A stretch of DNA of 64,000 nt from Angiostrongylus vasorum (Eukaryota > Nematoda > Chromadorea > Rhabditida > Metastrongylidae), in the NCBI GenBank assembly GCA_018806985.1, contig JADANN010000179.1, positions 186,001 through 250,000 on the forward strand, given 5' to 3'. This document shows, in pieces, positions 48,301 through 60,300 of the stretch (its first letter is position 1; each line of letters starts with the position of its first letter). A model generated the notes under the pieces. That model was not told the DNA's origin. It saw only the letters and a list, made by a program, of their open reading frames with translations, and searched no databases. A program made the translations under genes and the position numbers.

Positions 48301-51300
48301 CTCCGAAATGTGGAAATTTTGCTGGTGCCGGCACAACCAGTGAGGACGCGCCATCCAAGTATCCGAGTAACTAAGATTTGTGGACATTTCTGCTTGACAT
48401 CTGTGATTTTAACCGTTGAAAATTGTCGAGAGCACAATTTGTAGTATAATTCAATGATTTGAAGCAAAAAAAGTGGGCTTTACAAAGATATGCAGTACTA
48501 AGGAGTTCGAAAAAAAGACTACTTAAACATACGCGGAAATTTGAATTACAAGTTCGACATTTATTTCCAAAAAGCCTAAGACTCGACACTTGAAGAACTG
48601 TCTTAACGAAGGTTGTAGGAAGTAAAATGCATCTTTAACCGGTGTATTGGTTTTCTTACAAGATTTTTTTTTCTCTGAAATCTCTGACGCTAAGAACATG
48701 TATATTTTATCTGCAGGTAGATGTAAGATTCCTTCAAAGGAGTTCACGAATTTGTGTAGAAATACTATCAGTTAAGGTTACTGAAGTTGTGACAGAGAAT
48801 TTCTCCAGTTAAAGCGTGTGTTTAAGAGAAGAATCAGCGAAATGCGATGTTCTGGTAATCTGGACAGATTGTGACCGTGAAGGTGAAAGTATAGGAGCTG
48901 AGATTGCCAAAGTATGTTTGAAGAGCAATCAGAGGCTTGATGTGTATCGTGCAAGGTAAGCAAAGGTCATTGTTACGACCGAACGTATTGCTTCCATTTA
49001 AGAAAGTAGAAATTAAGTGAACTATGACTAAATACGCCGTTGAAATAATTTGCCTACAATTACTCTCAAATGCTTCTTATTTTTCCATTTAGGTTTTCAG
49101 AAATTACTCCAAGAGCCATTGAATATGCGGCAAGGCATCTAACCAGGCTTGATCAGAACATCGTTGACGCAGTAGACTGCCGTTCGCAATTGGATTTACG
49201 AATTGGTACTAATGCACTTATCTCTTAATGCACTTATCTCTTAATGTTTCGTCATAGTAGTATTTCTGTGAGATCGTTTTTAGAAAACCTAAATCTTAAG
49301 CGTTTTGGCTGGAAGTTTGCCTGAAATGTTGTTGGTGTATTGGGAACGCTTTTGGATATACGCTATATGGATACATCATTCAGTTTAGAAAGCTAAATTT
49401 GTGAGAGCTATGCTTAGGGACGGATTCGAATAATTTCGTGTTAAGAAGCTGTATCTTAATTTAGTGCACTTGTATAATCTTATGTATACGTAATGTCTAC
49501 GTATGAAGCTCGCTTTTATATGTAGGCTTTTCAGGAGCTGCTTTTACTCGACTGCAAACATTACACCTACAACAGCGGTTCTCTAGTCTGCTGGATGTTG
49601 ATGGTATGTGGGCTTCATTAAACATCGTTTGGAGGTGATTGAATGCATATCTGGCCTTTCTAATGACTCGCGATGGCCTACCGATATATCGAGCCAGTGC
49701 TGCTATCCTCTCAGGCAAGTCTGGTACCAGTTTCCTGACCCCGGAGGGATGAAAGGCTTAGTGGGGTATGGGCGCGGGGATCGCTTCCACGTGTGTGTTG
49801 TAGGGCGCCTCCGACCACTGCGCCACCCGCGCCCTCAGTAGTTATGTGTTATTGCAATCAGTACTATTAATGTCGTGGACTCTGTCCTTTCAGTTATTGG
49901 CACAAGAACTATTTTTTTAAAAGTTGACTTTCTTTTAACATGGGCAAGAATAATCAGTACATTGTTTTGCGAGGTTATTTAAAAAATTTTCCCAGGGCTA
50001 ATTTTTCTGTGCTACCGCGTTTATCGATTTTAAGGCCCATCATATTCGAATCCCACAGAACAAATGGAATTACTATGTCGAAGCTAAAGAACTGCAACGT
50101 TGTTATTTCCGGCAAACAAGTTGTTAGCTACGGATCGTGTCAGTTCCCGACACTTGGTTTTGTCGTTGAGAGGTACAAATCGATCGAGAAATTTATCGCT
50201 GAGAATTACTGGAAGTTAACTGTTGAGCACAAGAGGCAGAATGTGAAGGTGTGTTGTGTCTCTGTATGTTGTTACGAAGATTTTCCATTGAACACTTCTT
50301 TTCTGAACGAACAAGGTAATGGTAATAATAATAGTAGTAATGCAAGTAATAATAATAACAATAGAGATAATTTAGGCAGAATTCAGCTGGGATCGAGTTC
50401 GATTGTTTGATAGAGACATCGTACAAGTAAGTTTTTACTATGAAATGAATGTCCCTTACCACACTGTTGCAAACCTTTGGTTAGTTTTTAAACTAACATT
50501 AAGACGCATATTTTAACTCGTAGTAAGCTCTATTAATTCAAGTAAAATTAGCCACTGCGCCTGCACATCTTTTCTGACGAGATACGTGTTTGTTAAGTTC
50601 TCCATGGTGATGACCTAGGCTACAGGGGCCTTTTAGCCATTTGACTCTCAGCAATAGGTTTAGAGTTGTTGGGAACAGTTTTGCTTGGCTGGCCGCTGAT
50701 TATGCCGGATGAGGTGTTTTTTAAAATCTATTTGAACGTTTATAATAATGGTGGTTCGACGTGTTGTCGGACGTTGTTATGCAACTTGGTAACATTCTGC
50801 TTGTCAGACCGTACACAAACATTGGTTTCTTAGTGGTTTTCCTCGTGGGATTCAAAAGGATGTACAAGACGAGGTCGTTGTTTGTTGTGCAGAACTCAGT
50901 GTGTACTTACTTTAATACTTAGATGGCCCGTCTTTACTGGTTGTACAGGCCCTAGTATAATTTCCATTTTTTTTTGGAGTTTTGCTGGCTTAGCCGTTGC
51001 GGTTTCTTGACTTCCCAAGGTCAACCTAACCAAAGTCGACCCCAGGTCGTCACTACCACAGGAAGTCGCCGCCGTTGTGGATTAGAGGAAGATTTGCCAC
51101 CATGCGATTAGTTTGATAACAGGACAGTGGTGGATCCTGATATTGGTTCACTCTTAGTTTGGCTTCCTGGTGGAAACGCTGGACTCCTTCTTAGTTTCGG
51201 AGACCCTGCCTGGGGAATGAATACCCCCGCTGTACCTCGCAGCGCGACGCCCAGGAACACCTCTCACCCACGATGAGGCGGTAAGCCGTTGACTCGTGTG

Positions 51301-54300
51301 CGATACTACCGTTTGTAATTCTTTGGTCAGCGCAACATTGATATTTCGAGTAGTTTCAGTGGGTTTACGTCCAAGTTGGAATTCGTTAAAAAGTATCAAA
51401 GATTGGGTTTTCTTCGCTTTTGTCCCAGAAGAATAAATTGAACAGTATTTGGTGTAAAAGCAGAAACAAGAAAAAAATGTAGAGTGAGATCTGTCGTTTG
51501 AATTGTTATATAATGTGGAAAGAAAGGCATCAAGAAAGTCTTAATTTCTAAAAAGAAAACCGATGAGATATTTGCAGAGATTTTTATTTGTATTTGTAGA
51601 TGTAGAGAGATTTTGATGAATCGTTTAGATCTTGTATGATGACTGTATGGAGGCACAAGGTGGGAAAATTGAGAGCGTTTCTTCTAAACCGAAAACTAAC
51701 TATCGGCCACAGGTGTTTCAGTTTCCTCTGATTACTGGTGCTTGTTCTTTGGCATTTTTGTGGTATACGTGGTATAATTCAGGATAAAATTTTCAGCCAC
51801 TGGATACCGTAAAATTTGAAAAGCTAGCTGTTCGTAAATTGAAGATAAGTGCAAAGAAAGCCATGGATATCGCAGAAAGACTCTACAATAGGGGTTATAT
51901 ATCATACCCCAGGTGGAGTGGTTTTGTCTATCTATGTAATAAACGTAGTAATCGTTATCGCTTATCTTTACCCAGATGTCCTATCTTTTCATCTAAAATA
52001 ACATTTACGTTCTAAAATCATTTGCACGCTTCTTCATCACATTGATAGGGATGCATTCATTTGAATATCCCAAATTCTGCAATCGTAGATGAAAATATGG
52101 CGAGGTACAATTCATACTTTTTAGAACGGAAACAAATAAATTCGCTTCTGATGTTGATTTGTCTTCATTGGTGAGACAACTGGCAACTTCTCCAGATTGG
52201 GGTGATTTTGCTTCCGAGGTGAAGTATTAAGACAATTTGAACACATTGTTCTTTCTCACGTTTATTTTCACTTTCTAAAAATGGATTTCAGGTGTTGGAA
52301 TACGGTCCAAATCCGCGAAATGGTACAAAGTCTGACGAAGCTCATCCACCAATCCATCCATTAAAGCAGGTTTCGGGGTAGAAATTACTTAATTTGTTAT
52401 CATTTAGGCAGACAAAGTGTATAAGTATGGTTATTATTGTTGATTTATTTCCTTACCCTTCGTCCTTGCATGAGCATTTATGGTGGTAGATAAGCGATCA
52501 AAGGAAAAGAAATGGAAAGAAGAATTAAAAGCTGATCATAGAAAGAGAAAAGCAGTACCCAATATACCACGATAATATAAAATATACAACAATACTAAAT
52601 ATGGATTCATTCTGCTTGTATCCCTTTTAGTTCCGCTGATGTCAGTCGGGATTAACTACCATGTTTACAACTATTGCGTTGCTGAGTAGGTTTTCCTTAT
52701 GTAAACAGCAGCAAGAAAGTTATACTTAGCGTTAACCATGACGACCATCATGCCTTTGTAATGCCGATGTTTTTAATCCATGACAGAATTAATCAGAAGA
52801 TGACTGTGAAGTCATGTTCCTTCTTCTAGTTTGCAGTGTATTGGGCTTTTTTTTTGGTAAGCATTAAAATTCGCTTTTTTTCGTTTGGTCTTCTGAGTGT
52901 CATGATGAGAAAACTACACATTGATAAGCTTTAACAGCGCTTTGATCATTGACTGAGAGAACGATCGTCCATTAAGTATGTAGTACATTAAGTATGCATC
53001 ATTTATTCACCAACGTTTCATAAGATTCAACCGTACTGATCTCGAGAGAGTTGTTATTGTCTTATTTTCCATAAGTAAACTAACTGCTTAGGTAATTCTC
53101 GGGTGAATAAATGTTTTGCATTGATGATTGTTTTAGAGTGATTACTAACATTCATCCACTTAATGCGGCCTGGTATCTAACTGACTCCCTCATCGACTAA
53201 ATGCTTTAAATGAAAATTGTCTAATTTAAAATTAGTCATATTTTGTACAATGTCAGTTTTAATCAACAACTGCAAAAATTGTCATACTCCCACTTGCTGC
53301 TTCACACACTTTAGTCATAGAATGCATTGATTTCATTGCATGCGGGGGAAATATAGGGCGCCTTCCAACTTCAATCTTTTGTGAGCAAACCTACTTTTCG
53401 AGGAGATTTGATAGGTATTTTGACGTTGAGAGGCGCAGCTATTTTCGGGACATTGAAGGGAGTCACTTCATGTTGGAGTCGCAATTGTTAAGCAAATGTG
53501 TTACAGGTAATAGTGAGCTTTACCCTTTTAAAGATCCATAGAGTCTGCCTACAAGCCTTGGTCAACAAGAGCAAGTTCTTTTGTTTCCCGAAATGGAATT
53601 GTGAGAACCGTAGTGCAGTCATAGTCGCTTGTTCTGGGGCTGGAGCTAAACAAGTCCTTCATCCTTCCTTGTTCCGCAAATTGGTACTAGACTAGTCTGG
53701 AAGGGCAAAATACAGCTGAAACATCGGTGGCCCTCGCAAGTCATGATATAGGATAAATTCGCACTCGTACACCTCTACGATATATCGTGAAGTTCAATGT
53801 ATGAGGTATTCCTAATAGATATCTCAACGTCAGATGCTTTATTCTTTATCTTTTAAAGAAATCCTAATCTTTTAGAGGCTTTTAAGGCACATTTTACATT
53901 TTTTTCCCTTGGAGCAGGTGAAGCTGTAAGGAAAGATAGCGAGTCAAATGAACAAGTCGAATTTCTTCTATCAGTCCCTTTAAAATGCGACATTCATTTC
54001 ATCGAGTGAAGCGCTTGCACTGGGACTTTCAAAACCTTTAATTTTTTTTTTGAATTTAGAAAAAAAAAACTGAACTATTAACGAATATACAGCTAAGGTA
54101 TTGTTTTGGAAGGATTACTTCTGTGCTTATAAATGATAAAGCTCTCGGCGTTGACCAAGCCCTGAGGGATGCGCCATGCGTTCGACTTCATTAAGCATGT
54201 TGGAGGTGATTGAATGCATATCAGGCCTCTACAATGACTCGTGGTGGCCTACCGATGTATCGAGCCAGTGCTGCTATCCTCCCAGACAAGTCTGGTACCA

Positions 54301-57300
54301 GTTTGCCGATCTCGGAGGAATTAAAGGCTTGGTGGGCCATGGGCGCGAAGATCGATTCCACGTGTGTTGCAGGGTGCCTCCAAGCATTACGCCACATGCC
54401 GTCATGGCCCACCAAGCCCTAGTGTCCGCGTCTGTCTGTGCTTATACAATTAGGAAAGTAGAGGAAAATCGCTTCTCTGAGTCTGTCATGTTTTAAATTC
54501 GTCAAGTTCTTAAAATTTTTACATAGTGTTCCAGAAACCAACGTGGTTGCGGGTGTTTTAACGAATTCGTGGTTACATTGGTTGATCTTATGTCGTATTT
54601 AAGGCGAAGGCGAATTAGCCCTGTATGAATTGATTTCCATTTACTCTTTGTGGTGATTTATAGTGGTGCATAGAGTTCTATGCTGTTTTTGAATTCAATT
54701 AACTGCTTACTTAGCACCAACTGTCGGCTGGTAAAAGGACAGTTGTCGAACGACTGGCACGGTAAAAAAAAAACCTGTATCTATCGAAAATTTACGAATG
54801 TTTACGGACATTTATGAAGATGACAACAATTCTCAAGCAGCAGCCGAACCCACATGTTCTAAGACCTTCCTGGATGGCGGGTGCGAGGAAAAGAAGTCTA
54901 ATGCAATAAGTGCTGGGATCCGCAGAATAGATAATAAGAAAGGTCGTGTAAAATACATAAATAGACAGATTATTTACAGAAGGCGTAAATTCTTTGTTGG
55001 AGTGCCTTCTATTGCCTCACCATGGAAACCTCTGCAATTAGCCTCCAACGCATTAATTAGTTCCTGATGCTGGATGACCAACTAGGACCATTTGAACAAC
55101 GATAGCAGCCTAAATTAAACTGAAAGGAAACGAAAACTTAAAGAAAAATATGGAAAGATGGCGTTTTTCTCCTCCACTTTTCTCATTGTCAGCAAAAATT
55201 GCAAAATACCAATGTTTAGTAGGTTTTATGGATGACACCTTAGACGTATAATTATTCGTTTCAGTGACTCACTACAAGGAGATGATAGGCGGGTGTATGA
55301 TTTAATCGCACGACATTTTCTAGCGTGCGTTTCGTGGGATGCTAAGGGTCAGGAAACTCGTGTCCGGGTACGTATATGAAATCTGCTCAACATTTTGAGT
55401 GCATGTTCAAATTGAAAGTTCGTGGTTGTCTGTGTCGAAAATGGTCTAGGGCTATCGCAGAAGTGCGGGTTATTAGACCTACAATACACTATGGTAACGG
55501 ATCAGATAGGATTTTTTCGCTAATTATTATTATTGCTCTTTGCTTACTCGTTAGCTAATACACGAAATATTTTTAGATGAGGATTGGAGGAGAAACATTC
55601 CATGCTTCTGGTCTGTGCGTCCAAGATTTAGGTGACACATTCACTTAATATTATCTTCACACCGTCTGTGCGGTCTTTCTATTGTCTAGGAGCTACATTC
55701 ACAGTGAAAACTATATTAAATTATTTTTTGCGGTCTGAGAAATTTAGCGACAGCATTTATCTCCCCAGGTTCGCTCTAAACTTTATCGCAATTACGGTAG
55801 AGATATACCTCTTTCTATCTGAAACTTCGTTATGTCTACATAAGAGATAACCTTCTTGTTGGTCAATTCCATTGCAAAAGCTGCTTTCGTATTTGCTTTA
55901 TGAATTCATATAACGTGGCATTGTGGCGCACAGTGAGCTTTGTGGTGATCGAGTAGACCCCTCCATATAAATGCTTCCCTTTGAATCACGTAGACGTTTG
56001 GGAGGTTTGACTTGTTTAGGGCTTGAATGTAACCAGAAGTCATGTGCAAGGGTATATAGGCAAGAACTAATTTATTTATATGATCTTATAAACTGATCTT
56101 GTTGAGCTGATGCGAGGTTGGTATAAGTTTTCGTTGTCGTTGTTGTTACTGTTGTCGTCCTTGTCGTTGTCGTTGTTTTAGTGTTGTTGGTCGATGGCTG
56201 ACGTTTCGGCGATTTCGCCTTCCTCAAAACTTGGACGTGCTATAGGTAACATTAGCTTTGTGTTCGGTGAAATATTTGTAGTATTAATGAAGATTAAACT
56301 TTCAAATGAACGTCATATTGATCAGGAAGACTACTCACCGTGCTGTTACCAGTGGTACTGGTTCATGCGTTGTTCACGTGGGATCGCGAGGGAGACCAAC
56401 CCAGGTCAAAAAATCATTTTGAAATAAGCCACCAGATCACGTGTGGTTGTGAGGCATTCGTCTTTCCTATCTTATGTCCAGCCTCTGAAGAAGGCAGATT
56501 CGCCGAAACATGAGCATCGACCAACAACACGAACAACAACGACAACGAAAACATATGCCAGCTTGGCATCAGCTCAACGGGATCAATTTATTAGACTGTG
56601 TAAATAAATATACTAAAGATTTATGCCGAGGTTTATAGAAAGTCTATGTTTTGAATTATTAAGAACTAAATTGTTGACGTACAATCTAGATTTTCAGTCA
56701 TGTATCTTCATAGTCTTGGGTTCGTATCTAAACGCTGCGTTGAATATCTGTGGTGTGATGTCAAGTACTAAGAATATTAAGATCTTTTTTTTCTTACCCC
56801 AACTTGGATTTATAGGTTACTTAAAGGTGTATATTTACGATAAATGGAGTGACAAAACATTGCCCACGTATGTTGAAGGAGAAGAATTAACTGATTTTCA
56901 ACTACGAATCGCTGATGGACAAACACAACCACCAGAGCTTCTCAATGAAGGTGACTTGAGAACGTACTCTTTCCATAACCGTTGGTTTAACTGAAATGGA
57001 ATAAGTTTTTCTTTTTAATTTTATAGCTATTGCAGCTGATTTGATTGCTTTGATGGACAAATATGGTATTGGCACCGACGCCACTCATGCGGAGCACATA
57101 GAAAAAATTAAGACGAGGATGTATGTGGGAGTTCGTGAAGATGGACGTTTCATTCCTGGTTTTCTTGGTCTTGCGCTCGTCGATGGATACAATGCAATGG
57201 GTAGAGAGTACGATTTTATTGAAAAAACGAATGGTTGTTGAAATAACGGATTAAAGTATAACGCTTTCGGCATTAATTAGTTTAAGAGAATGCGCCCTTC

Positions 57301-60300
57301 ATTTAACTTCATTCGTAACATCGTTGAGGGGATCAAATGTTTATCTGACCTTATTACCAGTCTAGGCTTCGTGAGCTCTGGTTGCCGGACTGAACCTACG
57401 GCCGGCCTAGTGTGTATTGAAGTCCGCTCTCCAACCAAAAAAAAATCAATACACGAGCCCTAAGTAGTCGAGACCCTTACTTACTTAGATACTTGGATGG
57501 CACGTCTTCAATTATGGTGCAGCCCTCAGCATAATTTCCATGCTTTGCTCTCTCGCGCAATCGTCGTTCATGCTGGCGGTTTACCTCGAATATGGTAACG
57601 TCCCTAAGGCCTTTTCGGAAGTCATAGAATCATTTTCGTCTGCGAATGATAATGGTTGGGACGTTAGCAACGAATACGCCTTCCCATTGTCTGGGTGGTC
57701 CTCCAAGAGGACGCTTGAATTCTCTTGTAGTCCACTCCATTGTTATTTTCGTCCATCTGTCGTCTGCTCTTCTCATTACGTGAGTGGTCCTGTGTTTCGC
57801 TATCGATCTGTATTCTCCTGGATCTCAAAGATGGGGTAGATTTCGAAGGTCTGAGCCACCCATTCCGGCCAGACGCCAAACGAAGTTCCAGCCCATATTC
57901 TTGCTTAATAACAGAGTGCAGGGAGGACTGTTGAATCGAAAAGGTGAACGCTGATTTTCGAGTTCTTTAGTTGATCGGTGACTTCTTTGAGTCTTCCGAA
58001 TGTGGCCCATGATGCCTTCTTCTGCTTAATTCCTCCTTCATATTGTTCTCCGTTTTCATTGAACATACATGGTACACGTACGAGATGGTTTCTTTAATCA
58101 GAAAACCATCCAGCTCCATTTGTTCACCTTCGCACTATGGGTTCTTCATCAACTGATTGCTTGTCCTATTTATGCGCAGTGCCATCATTTTTCTGGTTTA
58201 GTTTAGTTCACTGAGCAGCGTCCTTGCTTCAGTCGTGCTCTTCCGAAAGGTGATATCATCCGCAAGACCAACATTTGAGAAGATTTCTACATAGAAACAT
58301 GCCCTTCTCTTCCCAATCGAGTAACTTCATTGTCCCTTGCGGTGCGGTAGTGAACAGCGTTGGCGATAGTGAGGGGTCCACGAAAATCTGTATGTTCGTG
58401 CTGAATTTCCGATAACCTTCTGCTGGTGTTCGTATATAGGACGAGTCCACTTCTGGATCGACGAGCACTGATAGCATTGGACTCGCTTCGACACTGTCAA
58501 ACGCTTTCTTGTAGTCCTTAAAGGTTAAGAGAAAAGGCAGATCGCCCTCACGACAGACTTCCATGACCCACTGATATCGTTTAGATGTGGTCCATGCAGC
58601 AGAATCGCTGTCGTAATACTGCTTTGTTGTGCCCCATCCAAAATCTTTTGTATGCGGATAGGATAACCCATGACACGGTTTGGATGTGGTCCATCCAATA
58701 CAGTTTCTGTCGGAATCCTGCTTACTCAGCTGGTTGCAACTCAGCCAAAGTCTTCAATGTTCGCAAAAAGATAATCTTCATGAACAGCTTCTAAAGTACA
58801 TTCAACAAGCATTTTGGACGGTAGTTGCGAAAATCTCTTCACTCACCTTACCTAGCTAGGGTGACCGTGCGCGAGGTCTCTTAATGTTCCGGGATTTTCA
58901 CTTTCTGAAGGTAAGATGTCATGCGGATTTCAAGAAGCACCTGTAATTTGTGGCCTCCAGCTCTAAAGAAATCGGCGGTGATATTATCGGTTCCTGGAGC
59001 TTTGCCTTTATTCATGCTTTCTACCACAACTGCAACTTCAGAGGATAGAATCTTGGGCGGTTTTTCACCAGCGGGGATTTCGGGGTCGGAGACGGGCACT
59101 ATGAAGCGAGAAAGATTGGCATAGGACCTCTTCGTTATTAATTCCCTATCTTGACGGGATGTAATGGTGGTTCCATCTTCGTTCGTCAGAGCGGTTAGCG
59201 CAACATTGTAGTCGCAACGGTCCCGACTGCACTTCCTCAGACTGTATCATTTGTGACCTGCTTCCAATAACTCTTCATGCTTATACCATGGAAATCTTCG
59301 TAAAAGATTTGCGGCTGGCATTTATTATCAACCGTGTTAGGTGTGCTGCAGTAGGATCAAGCTTCAGCGTCCCTCTTTATACAGGACGAAGCACCACTCG
59401 TCACTGTTGAACTTGTCATCAACAGAGCCGTGCTAGGTTATTCAGCAATACACAATGACGATGGAGATTCTAACGTTCTAGCTCGGTCTCTCTCGAAGAC
59501 TAAAGGCTCCGCTGTATGCGTTAAAATGTCGAAAATCACGTGGGCCTTGCGCATGTTGCCCTTTAAGGACAGTCGGTGGGCAAAAGCGGTTAACGGCTGG
59601 ATCATGCTGGATATCGTGCCCAGAACATTACGACCATGCTCAAAGTGACCAGAATGCTTCTGAAGATCTTAGAACAGAAATAGAATGCTCAATGATTACG
59701 TAGATATGAGAACCCATTCTTTTCTTGCACACTCCTTCGATGGTTTTGCGCGGACCTCGTTGATATGTTACTTGTTATGTTATGTTATAGTAGTGCATAA
59801 TTACCTCCAAATATGTTCATATATTTACATTTTCAGAAACGTTCATCAGTGAATTGAAAGAGGTAAATAGTACTCGTATATTCTTATGCTTTTTATGTAG
59901 TGTATAAAGGATGGCGTGTGTAGTCCAGTGGTTCAAGTTGACCCATAATACACGGGAGGTCATTGGTTCGATCCCGCGTCCCACATTCGAGAAGCCTTCC
60001 ATTCTTCCAAGACCGGCAGACTGGTGCTAGACTTGTGTGGGAGGATAGCCACACTAACTTGAGGCATTGGTAGTCCACTGCAAGTTACCTTATAGGCCAG
60101 ATATGCATTCAATTTAATGATGCTTTGCGATGTCATATGCGTGATGCATCGCTCAAGGATTGATCAATGCCAACGGTTTTATCTTTTTTTGTAATAAAGG
60201 CTTCATATTCGTCGTTGCCATTTTTTAGAGGCTCGATCTCTTTCTTGTAGGTTATGCAATAGCCAAGCCACAATTAAGAGCTGATCTAGAACGTCAACTA

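Noticed and set aside
59908..59985. tRNA gene at the head of the SINE-A copy
   Set aside because: A and B boxes are present but no full cloverleaf; the body and tail are shared with many dispersed copies.
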